From Propionibacteriaceae bacterium UBA6122 (GTDB lineage Bacteria; Actinomycetota; Actinomycetes; Propionibacteriales; Propionibacteriaceae), in NCBI GenBank assembly GCA_002428365.1, contig DIVW01000039.1, forward strand, positions 1 through 55,405: 55,405 nucleotides of DNA, in the 5' to 3' direction. Of the stretch, positions 7,398-14,510 are shown in pieces; position 1 is the stretch's first letter, and every line of letters begins with the position of its first letter. Made by a program: the position numbers and the translations under genes. A model generated the notes under the pieces. That model saw nothing but the letters and a program-made list of their open reading frames with translations, was not told where the DNA came from and did no database searches.

Positions 7398-7841
7398 TCA
7401 GTGATCGGCTGGTGCCGGCTCCACTATTTCCAGCAGGACGCCGCCAACATCTTTGGGGTGGGCGAAGTTGATTCGCGAGCCGCCGGTGCCGGTCTTCGGC
7501 TCGGGGAAAAGCAGTCGGACGCCGCGCTCGCGCAGGGTCGCTGAGACCTTGTCGAGGTCGTCCACGCGGTAGCAGAGCTGTTGCATCCCCTGGCCATTTT
7601 TGGCGATGAACTTGGCAATGGTGGACTCCTCGTTCAGTGGAGCCAGCAGCTGAATCTGCGCGTTTTGGGAGCCCTGGGTGCCGGTGCCGAGCATCGCCTC
7701 TTCGACACCTTGCTCGACGTTGGTTTCGCGGTGCAACACCCGCCAGCCGAGCACTTCGGTGTGGAACTTGATGGCCTCATCCAGGTCGGGCACGGCCAGT
7801 CCGACGTGGTCGATGCAGACAAACAGATCGTCGTTGTTCAT
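7398..7841 (-). CDS. mce: Methylmalonyl-CoA epimerase
   Basis: Interconverts (2R)- and (2S)-methylmalonyl-CoA, linking propionyl-CoA metabolism to the B12-dependent mutase. The 147-residue protein has the two glyoxalase/VOC half-domains: IDHVGLAVPDLDEAIKFH with metal ligand His12, AQIQLLAPL with Gln62/Gln64, GMQQLCYRVDDLD, and INFAHPKDVGGVLLEIVEP with Glu138. I chose the ATG at 7841, preceded by GGA at about -6; the frame is open to 7946, but the extra residues are unrelated to the family. It starts 22 bases beyond the pgm stop and runs in the same direction. The adenosyltransferase at 1548-2330 would supply the cofactor for the same pathway. Confidence 0.9.
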   Translation of the reverse strand: MNNDDLFVCIDHVGLAVPDLDEAIKFHTEVLGWRVLHRETNVEQGVEEAMLGTGTQGSQNAQIQLLAPLNEESTIAKFIAKNGQGMQQLCYRVDDLDKVSATLRERGVRLLFPEPKTGTGGSRINFAHPKDVGGVLLEIVEPAPADH

Positions 7842-7863
7842 AGGTCCAGCTTTGCACATCTGA

Positions 7864-9492
7864 TCAGGCCAGGACTGCGTCGACCACCAGCTTGGCTTCG
7901 GCCTGGACCTGGGCAAGATGGTCAGCGCCACGCAGCGATTCGGCATAGATCTTGTACACGTTTTCGGTGCCGGAGGGCCGGGCGGCGAACCAGGCCGAAT
8001 CGGTGGTCACCTTCAACCCGCCAATGGCTGCCCCATTGCCCGGGGCGTGAGTCAGCGTTGCCGTGATCGGTTCGCCAGCCAGCGAGGTGGCGGTGACATC
8101 TGTTGGGCTGAGTCGGGCCAGCTTGGCCTTCTGCTCCCTGGTGGCTGGCGCGTCCACGCGAGCGTAGCTGGAGGCGCCATGGCGAGCCTCGAGTTCGGCG
8201 TACAACTCACTGGGGGAGGAGCCGGTGACCGCCTTGATCTCGCTAGCCAGCAGGGCCAACAGGATGCCGTCCTTGTCGGTGGTCCAGGTGCTGCCGTCGG
8301 TGGCCAGGAACGAGGCGCCAGCTGACTCCTCGCCGCCGAACCCCAACTCGCCGCTGATTAGCCCGGGGACGAACCACTTGAAACCGACCGGCACCTCCAC
8401 CAGTTTGCGGCCCAGATCGGTAGCCACCTTGTCGATCAGCGAAGAGGACACCAGGGTCTTGCCGATGCCGGCTGTGGCTCCCCACTGCGGGCGATGGCTG
8501 AACAGGTATTGGATCGCCACGGCCAGAAAGGCGTTGGGGTTCATCAGGCCGGCGTCCGGAGTGACGATGCCATGCCGATCGGAGTCGGCGTCGTTGCCGG
8601 TGGAAATATCGAAGGAGTCGCGATTGGCGATCAGGCTGGCCATCGCGTACGGGCTGGAGCAGTCCATCCGGATCTTGCCGTCCCAGTCCAGAGTCATGAA
8701 GCGCCAGGTGGGATCGACGGTCGGGTTGATCACGGTTAGGTCCAAACCGAGGCGCTCAGCGAGGTAACCCCAGTACTGCACCGAAGCACCACCCAGCGGA
8801 TCAGCACCGATCTTCACCCCCGCCGCGGCGATGGCATCCAGATCGATGGCATTACCCAAATCAGAGCAGTAGGCGCCGAGATAGTCGAAACGGTCCACGT
8901 CAGCCGCTGCCCTTGTATAGGGGGTGCGCCGGATGGCGGACGGGTCGCGGAGCAGATCGTTGGCCCGCTCAGCTATCCAACCGGTGGCATCGGTGTCGGC
9001 GGGGCCGCCGTTGGGCGGGTTGTACTTGAAGCCACCGTCTCGGGGTGGGTTGTGCGAGGGGGTGACTACGATTCCGTCGGCTCGGGGGCCGGAGTGATCC
9101 CGGTTGTAGACGATGATCGCCCGCGAGACCGCCGGGGTCGGGGTGAAGTCGTCATCGCGCTCGGCGCGGATAGTCACCCCGTTGGCGTGCAGGACCTCGA
9201 TGGCGGTCCGCCAGGCCGGCGCCGACAGCACGTGGGTGTCCTTGCCGATGTAGAGCGGACCGGTGATGCCCTGACCGGCGCGGTACTCGACGATCGCCTG
9301 GGTGGTGGCGGCGATGTGGGCCTCGTTGAAAGCTGCGTCCAAGCTCGATCCGCGGTGCCCGGAGGTGCCAAAGGTGACCTGTTGGTCGGGGTTGTCCGGA
9401 TCGGGAACCAGGTCGTAGTAGGCGGCGACCACTGCATCGGGATCGATCAGGTCCTCTGGGCGGGCTACCTGCCCGGCGCGTTCATGAGCCAT
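7864..9492 (-). CDS. pgm: Phosphoglucomutase (alpha-D-glucose phosphate-specific)
   Basis: Interconverts glucose-6-phosphate and glucose-1-phosphate in the cytoplasm. The 542-residue length is typical. Motifs in order: FGTSGHRGSS at 41-50; the phosphoserine loop VVTPSHNPPRDGG with Ser146; the Mg-binding loop GNDADSDRHG with Asp301, Asp303 and Asp305; and the sugar-binding loop GGEESAGASF at about 394. A phosphate-binding segment AARPSGTENVYKIY lies near the C-terminus. The glucan operon starts about 0.9 kb away, and glucose-1-phosphate is its upstream substrate. No Shine-Dalgarno precedes the ATG; CAAGAT lies 6 bases upstream, suggesting a leaderless transcript. It is divergent from the YbbN-like gene. 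Confidence 0.95.
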   Translation of the reverse strand: MAHERAGQVARPEDLIDPDAVVAAYYDLVPDPDNPDQQVTFGTSGHRGSSLDAAFNEAHIAATTQAIVEYRAGQGITGPLYIGKDTHVLSAPAWRTAIEVLHANGVTIRAERDDDFTPTPAVSRAIIVYNRDHSGPRADGIVVTPSHNPPRDGGFKYNPPNGGPADTDATGWIAERANDLLRDPSAIRRTPYTRAAADVDRFDYLGAYCSDLGNAIDLDAIAAAGVKIGADPLGGASVQYWGYLAERLGLDLTVINPTVDPTWRFMTLDWDGKIRMDCSSPYAMASLIANRDSFDISTGNDADSDRHGIVTPDAGLMNPNAFLAVAIQYLFSHRPQWGATAGIGKTLVSSSLIDKVATDLGRKLVEVPVGFKWFVPGLISGELGFGGEESAGASFLATDGSTWTTDKDGILLALLASEIKAVTGSSPSELYAELEARHGASSYARVDAPATREQKAKLARLSPTDVTATSLAGEPITATLTHAPGNGAAIGGLKVTTDSAWFAARPSGTENVYKIYAESLRGADHLAQVQAEAKLVVDAVLA

Positions 9493-9498
9493 GGAGCT

Positions 9499-9504
9499 AT
9501 CTTG
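9499..9504 (-). promoter_or_regulatory. Possible leaderless -10 box of pgm
   Basis: CAAGAT on the minus strand ends 6 bases before the pgm ATG, with no Shine-Dalgarno present. Confidence 0.35.
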
Positions 9505-9534
9505 CCCTGTGCGCGTCCGCTTTGTCGGTCATGC

Positions 9535-9540
9535 CAGAAT
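9535..9540 (+). promoter_or_regulatory. Possible leaderless -10 box of the YbbN-like gene
   Basis: CAGAAT ends 6 bases before the ATG at 9547, with no Shine-Dalgarno between. Together with the pgm box it forms a compact divergent promoter region. Confidence 0.4.
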
Positions 9541-9546
9541 GCCCGT

Positions 9547-10425
9547 ATGAGCTTCAATCCCGCAGGTGCGATGGATCTGTCCGGCATCGTTGCCGCCGCC
9601 AAGGCCCCGCCGCCCCCACCCGGGGCGAGTTATGTGATCGAGGTCGATGCCAAAGGCCTGGAAGCCGTGGTGGCGCTGTCGATGAAACACCCGGTGGTGC
9701 TGGAACTGAATTCGCCACGGGCAGAGGCCACCGAAATGTCGCTGGCTTTGACCGAGCTGGCCAACGAGGCCCAAGGCGCCTACCTGCTGGCGCGGGTGGA
9801 TGTGGACGCCGAACCCCAGGTGGCTGCCGCCTTGGGAATCCAGGCGGTGCCGGCGGTGATCGCAGTAGTGGCCGGGCAACTCGCACCGCTGTGGCAAGGC
9901 ACCCGCAACAAGGCCGACGCCAAGGAATACCTTGACCAGTTACTGCAGGTGGCAGCGGCCAACGGCGTCCTCGGTCGGGCCGAACCAGCCAGTATTGATG
10001 CCGAAGCCGCCCCAGATCCGCGCTTCGCCGCCGCTGACGCCGCGCTCGCCGCTGGTGACTTCGACGCGGCCGTGGTTGAGTTCGACAAGCTGCTCAACAA
10101 TGCGCCCAATGATGCCGAAGCCAAGGCCGGCCGGGTCCAGGCGGCTCTGCTGGCCCGGGTGACCAAACTCGATCCAACTCAGGTGCTGGCCGCAGCCCTC
10201 GCCTCCGAGCAGGATGTGGAGGCCCAACTGGCTGCTGCCGACGTGGAGCTGAGTACCGGGGCTGCCGAGCTCGCCTTCGCCAGGCTGATCCAGCTGATCC
10301 GGGTGAGCGCGGGCGAGGATCGCGAGCGGACGCGGCTGCGGCTGCTGGAACTGTTCGAAATCGTTGGTGGCGCCGATCCGGCCGTGCTCAAGGCTCGCCG
10401 CGATCTGACTAGCGCGCTGTTCTGA
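9547..10425 (+). CDS. YbbN-like thioredoxin-fold protein with TPR region
   Basis: A 292-residue cytoplasmic protein of the YbbN/CnoX-like group, which combines a thioredoxin-like domain with TPR-like repeats and acts as a holdase co-chaperone in other bacteria. The N-terminus has a Pro-run linker (PPPPP at about 20-24). The thioredoxin-like part (about 29-140) has VVLELNSPRAEATE where the redox motif would be, RVDVDAEPQVAAALGIQAVPAVIAVVAGQ containing the cis-proline, then helical repeats to the end. There is no CxxC, so a redox role is unlikely. Adjacency to pgm may be incidental. The stop lies 9 bases from the convergent Nudix gene with no obvious terminator. Confidence 0.85.
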   Translation: MSFNPAGAMDLSGIVAAAKAPPPPPGASYVIEVDAKGLEAVVALSMKHPVVLELNSPRAEATEMSLALTELANEAQGAYLLARVDVDAEPQVAAALGIQAVPAVIAVVAGQLAPLWQGTRNKADAKEYLDQLLQVAAANGVLGRAEPASIDAEAAPDPRFAAADAALAAGDFDAAVVEFDKLLNNAPNDAEAKAGRVQAALLARVTKLDPTQVLAAALASEQDVEAQLAAADVELSTGAAELAFARLIQLIRVSAGEDRERTRLRLLELFEIVGGADPAVLKARRDLTSALF

Positions 10426-10434
10426 GGACTGGCT

Positions 10435-11211
10435 TCAGCTGATCAGTTGCCCAGCTTCTAGGTACAACGTGCGGCCAAGTTCGCGGGCCGAAAGGGCCGC
10501 GCGCAGCCGTCCCTGGGCGTAGGGGGCCATTACGGCGACGGCGGCATCAGGTTCCAGCCAGTGCACCGCCCGAATCTCGCGACCGTCTGGGTGCAGTGCT
10601 GCCGCCTCGGTGAACACCCCACCATCGAAAACCAGTTCGACGGCATCCTCCCAGCCGAGGTAAGGCGCCAGCCAGTCCACCACCAGCAGCCGACCGACCG
10701 CCAACGGGAAATCGAGTTCCTCCACGGCTTCGCGGACCAGCCCCTCGCGGGGACTCTCACCCGGCTCGAGAATGCCGCCAGGTAGCTCGTAGTCTGGTTT
10801 GAAGGTGGTCTCCAGCGCGCAGACCCGTCCGTCGGCGTCGGTGAGCAGCAGGTGCGCTATCACCCGCTTACGGGCGGTGACGGTGTTCATCACCGCAGTG
10901 AAGGCCTCTCGGCCCTCGACCGAATCGCCGCGCAGGAGTGAGTAGTGGCACTCATCGATGGGGTCCGGGTTGCCCGCCAGCCGCGCCCGCAGCACCCCGT
11001 CCAGGCGGAAGCCGGCCCGGTGCAACGCGCGGCGACGGGGCCAGTCCGGGGCGGCGACGAGCACCTCGAGGCGACGTACGTCCGGGTCAGCGAAAGCCAA
11101 CTCGCAAGCCTGCGCCAGCAACGCGTCGTAGTGCTCTGCTGGCACGTCTGCGGTGAAATCGGCGATGGCCGACCCATCGCGGACGCTCAACGGCAACTGG
11201 TCAGCGCTCAA
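10435..11211 (-). CDS. Nudix hydrolase with truncated GNAT-like N-terminal domain
   Basis: The C-terminal part (about 108-258) is a Nudix domain. Its box at about 146-168 reads GILEPGESPREGLVREAVEE, fitting GX5EX7REUXEE but with Asp where Gly is usual. The N-terminal part (about 25-98) resembles the second half of an N-acetyltransferase (LEVLVAAPDWPRRRALHRAGFRLDGVLR), but I see no acetyl-CoA pyrophosphate loop, so it is probably not catalytic. Nudix enzymes cleave nucleoside diphosphates linked to another moiety; an ADP-sugar would fit the operon, but that is inference. The TTG start overlaps the glgB stop as TTGA, so translation is coupled and it is the last gene of the glucan operon. Confidence 0.8.
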   Translation of the reverse strand: MSADQLPLSVRDGSAIADFTADVPAEHYDALLAQACELAFADPDVRRLEVLVAAPDWPRRRALHRAGFRLDGVLRARLAGNPDPIDECHYSLLRGDSVEGREAFTAVMNTVTARKRVIAHLLLTDADGRVCALETTFKPDYELPGGILEPGESPREGLVREAVEELDFPLAVGRLLVVDWLAPYLGWEDAVELVFDGGVFTEAAALHPDGREIRAVHWLEPDAAVAVMAPYAQGRLRAALSARELGRTLYLEAGQLIS

Positions 11212-14200
11212 TGCTGCTCCGGAGCGTGGGCGAAGTACACCGCGCCAAGCGGCGGCACCACGATGGTGGCGCTGGCCGGCAGGCCGTTCCAGCCCTCAGC
11301 GGTCGCGGTCACCTGGCCGAGATTGCCGAAGTTGTCGGTACCGTCGTAGACCCCGGCGTCGGAGTTGTAGATCTCCGTCCAGGCGCCGGTGGCCGGCAAC
11401 CCGATTCGATAAGCCGTCCACGGCTCGGAGGAGAAGTTGACCACCGCGGCCAGATGGCGGCCTTCAGCGTCGGTGCGAACCCAGGAGAAGGTGTTCGCGC
11501 CAGCATCATCGGCGTTGATCCAGCGGAAGCCGTCCGGGGAAGAATCGAGCTCCCAGAAGGCCGGATGGGCGCGGTAGATCTCGTTGAGGTCCTTGAACAT
11601 GCGCTGGAGGCCGTGATGGCCCCACAGCTCGCTCACCCACCACTCCAGGCTGACGGCTTCGTTGAACTCGCTGCGCTGGCCGAACTCGCAGCCAGCGAAG
11701 ATGAGCTTCTTGCCCGGGAAGGCCCACATGAAGGAGTAAAACGCCCGCAAGGTGGCGAATTGGCGCCACGTGTCCTGGGGCACCTTGTTGATCATCGAAC
11801 CCTTGCCGTGTACCACCTCGTCATGGGAGATCGGCAGCACGAAGTTCTCCGAGTGGGCATAGACCATGGCGAAAGTCATGTCGTTGTGGTGGTACTGCCG
11901 ATAAATCGGCTCCAGGGCCAGGTAGCGCAGCGAGTCGTTCATCCAGCCCATGTTCCACTTGAAACCGAAACCTAGGCCGCCTTCGTGGACCGGTTTGGTC
12001 ACGCCGGGGAACGAGGTCGACTCCTCAGCGATCATCACCACGCCGGGCACCCGCTCGTACAGATGCTTGTTGACGTAGCGCAGGAAGTCGATGGCGTCCA
12101 GGTTCTCCCGACCGCCGTGAATATTGGGTACCCATTCACCTTCTTCGCGGGAGTAGTCCAGGTAAAGCATGGACGCCACCGCGTCCACCCGCAGCGCATC
12201 GATGTGGAACTCAGTCACCCAGTACAACGCGTTGGAGACCAGGAACGACTTCACCTCGTTGCGGCCGTAGTTGAAGATGTAGGTGCCCCACTCCTTATGC
12301 TCGCCCTGACGGGGATCGGCATGCTCGTAGAGCGCGGTGCCGTCGAACCGTCCCAGCGCCCACTCGTCCTTGGGGAAATGGCCGGGCACCCAATCCAGAA
12401 TCACGCCGATGCCAGCCTGGTGCAGCCGATCCACCAGGTAGCGGAACTCGTCAGGGCGACCAAGCCTGGATTGGGGGGCGAAGTAGTTGGTGACCTGATA
12501 GCCCCAACTTGGCTCGAAGGGGTGCTCGGTGACCGGCATGAACTCCACGTGGGTGAATCCCTGCCAGGTGACGTACTCGACCAGTTCGTCGGCCAACTCC
12601 AGGTAGGTCTTGCCTTTGCGCCAAGAGGACAGGTGCACCTCGTAAATGCTCATCGGCTCGGCGTGGGGCCGGGTCTGAGCGCGCCGGCTCAGCCACTCAT
12701 CATCACCCCAGACGAACTTTGAGGTGTAGACGATTGAAGAGTTGGCCGGGGCCATTTCGGCGAAGAACGCCACCGGATCGACCTTTTCCCGCCAGGTACC
12801 GTCCGCGCCCAGGATGTTGAACTTGTACAAAGTGCCAGCACCGACACCCTCGACGAACAGCGCCCAGATTCCGGAGCCGGGCACCAGCTGCATCGCATCG
12901 CCGGTCCACCAGTTGAAATCGGCATTTAGCCGAACCTCACGGGCGTTCGGCGCCCAGACCGCGAACCGGGTGCCCTGTACCTCGCCCCGGGCATCGTCGA
13001 ACACGGTCATCTCGTGGGCACCCAATCGACGCCAGCATTCGGTGTCCCCACCGTTGTGGAATCCTTCGAGATCCCAACCGGTCAGCCCGCCTGCGGGGTC
13101 GTGTGCCATAGCTACTCCTTGCTTGGGAACCGAGGGCCCGCTGGGGGGCTCGGTTAGTTCATCTTGGACTGACCGGAGTGGGATGTGGGCCCATTCAGGT
13201 CGGTTTCGAAGCTCGTAACGAACTTCATACACGGCTTTGTCCAGCTCGTAGGCACGCAGTACTTGGATCGGGAGCTGGTCTGAACCAAGGTAGGCGGCCA
13301 GGAAAGCCTGCCTGGCGTCGCGGCTCCACTGTCGCACCGAGTCGGAATCTGGTGCCTGGTGGGCGCTGCGGGCGTAGTCGAAACTGCGTAGCGCACCGGC
13401 GACGTCGCGCCACACCGAATCGGGCCGACGCCGCTCGGCGGCGCTGGTCAACGGCTCACCCTCGAAATCGATGATCGCCCAGCCACCGGCCCGGCGCCGT
13501 AGCACTTGGCCGAGGTGGAAGTCGCGATGGATCTGCTGGACGGCAACCTCAGCACCATTGAGTTGGTCGAAGGCGCCCTGCAAAGCCTCGGCGTAGGGGA
13601 CCAACACGGGGGCCTCGGCCAGCGCGCTCGCCAGCCGACGCTGCATCTGGGCGGCGATCTCGGCGCCGGCGGACACCGCGACCGGGTAGGCCTCAGCCAA
13701 GTGCAGGTGCAGTGATCGCAACGCGGTGCCCAGTTCGGCGGCCGCTTCGGTGAAGTCCGCTCCCGCGGCACAGGCGCTGGTGGCCAGGCTCCAGCCATCG
13801 CCAGCGGCGGGCACCAGCTCGCTCACCATCGCCAGGTCGGTGCCTTGGTGGCTGAGCGTGCCGTAGAGCGCGGGAGTGAGCAGGCTGCCGTTGAGGGCGG
13901 CCAGCACTTCGGCGTCCAGATTCGGTCCTGGTTCCAGTCGGCGGAACACCTTCAGCAAGGCGCGGTCGCCGATCAGCAGATTGGAGTTGCTCTGCTCTCC
14001 GGAAAACAGTCCCACCTGATCGGAGCTGTTGAACCAGGAGTGGTCAAGCCAATTCATGCCCGCAGGCGCCTGCTCGACCAGCGCAGCGACGAAAGCGGCT
14101 CGGGCTTCGGCGTCGGTGGCGATCTCGAACAACTCCACCTCGCCTAGCTCGGGTAGCACCACACGTCCGATCGACGGCGCCGCCGCCGCCGATCCAATCC

Positions 14201-14510
14201 GACGGTAGCCGGCCAGCAGGTGGTAGGTCTCGGTCTGGCCGTCGCCGTAGTCGATCACTGCCAGCTCAGAGCGCAACGCGGGCCAAGTTGGCAAGGCGGT
14301 GTACCACGGCAGGGGAGTCAGCGAGGCAATGCGGTACTGGCGGCCTTTGCCGCCGAACCAGCGGGCCTGCTCTAGATAGGCCCGCCATGCCTCTTCGCCG
14401 GACAGTGGGTCACCGTCCCACGACGTGCAGGATGTGCGCAGGGGTAGCCGGGGTGAGCCGGACGAAATTGGACTCACTCCAAGTGAAAGTGGAGCCGGTG
14501 AGCTCATCAC
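11208..14510 (-). CDS. Maltokinase-glycogen branching enzyme fusion (Mak-GlgB)
   Basis: One 1100-codon frame encodes two enzymes. Residues about 35-455 are maltokinase, which phosphorylates maltose to maltose-1-phosphate: LEQARWFGGKGR, GEQSNSNLL, catalytic HRDFHLGQ at 328-335 and metal-binding IDFEG at 347-351. Residues 468-1100 are GlgB, which forms alpha-1,6 branches: CBM48 region at about 505-600, then a GH13 domain with nucleophile Asp776 in LRVDAV, Glu829 in MIAEES and Asp897 in SHDEVV. The GlgB part alone is 633 residues, a normal length for the form with one N-terminal module. GTG/ATG/GTG starts at 14510, 14507 and 14477 all overlap glgE; 14477 best fits maltokinase length. No stop separates the halves, but the linker contains an SD and ATG for GlgB. 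Confidence 0.9.
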   Translation of the reverse strand: MMSSPAPLSLGVSPISSGSPRLPLRTSCTSWDGDPLSGEEAWRAYLEQARWFGGKGRQYRIASLTPLPWYTALPTWPALRSELAVIDYGDGQTETYHLLAGYRRIGSAAAAPSIGRVVLPELGEVELFEIATDAEARAAFVAALVEQAPAGMNWLDHSWFNSSDQVGLFSGEQSNSNLLIGDRALLKVFRRLEPGPNLDAEVLAALNGSLLTPALYGTLSHQGTDLAMVSELVPAAGDGWSLATSACAAGADFTEAAAELGTALRSLHLHLAEAYPVAVSAGAEIAAQMQRRLASALAEAPVLVPYAEALQGAFDQLNGAEVAVQQIHRDFHLGQVLRRRAGGWAIIDFEGEPLTSAAERRRPDSVWRDVAGALRSFDYARSAHQAPDSDSVRQWSRDARQAFLAAYLGSDQLPIQVLRAYELDKAVYEVRYELRNRPEWAHIPLRSVQDELTEPPSGPSVPKQGVAMAHDPAGGLTGWDLEGFHNGGDTECWRRLGAHEMTVFDDARGEVQGTRFAVWAPNAREVRLNADFNWWTGDAMQLVPGSGIWALFVEGVGAGTLYKFNILGADGTWREKVDPVAFFAEMAPANSSIVYTSKFVWGDDEWLSRRAQTRPHAEPMSIYEVHLSSWRKGKTYLELADELVEYVTWQGFTHVEFMPVTEHPFEPSWGYQVTNYFAPQSRLGRPDEFRYLVDRLHQAGIGVILDWVPGHFPKDEWALGRFDGTALYEHADPRQGEHKEWGTYIFNYGRNEVKSFLVSNALYWVTEFHIDALRVDAVASMLYLDYSREEGEWVPNIHGGRENLDAIDFLRYVNKHLYERVPGVVMIAEESTSFPGVTKPVHEGGLGFGFKWNMGWMNDSLRYLALEPIYRQYHHNDMTFAMVYAHSENFVLPISHDEVVHGKGSMINKVPQDTWRQFATLRAFYSFMWAFPGKKLIFAGCEFGQRSEFNEAVSLEWWVSELWGHHGLQRMFKDLNEIYRAHPAFWELDSSPDGFRWINADDAGANTFSWVRTDAEGRHLAAVVNFSSEPWTAYRIGLPATGAWTEIYNSDAGVYDGTDNFGNLGQVTATAEGWNGLPASATIVVPPLGAVYFAHAPEQH
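13109..13120 (-). promoter_or_regulatory. Internal ribosome-binding site and ATG for separate GlgB translation
   Basis: On the minus strand AAGGAG (13120-13115), 5 bases, then ATG (first base 13109) encoding MAHDPAGG. It lies within the maltokinase-GlgB linker, in the same frame as both halves, so GlgB could be made alone as well as in the fusion. Confidence 0.6.

Noticed and set aside
6118..7404. A 428-codon plus-strand frame over the DivIVA-like gene
   Set aside because: It is Leu/Gly-rich and repetitive because it mirrors Ala/Glu/Lys coiled-coil codons. The minus-strand gene has a Shine-Dalgarno and a DivIVA segment.
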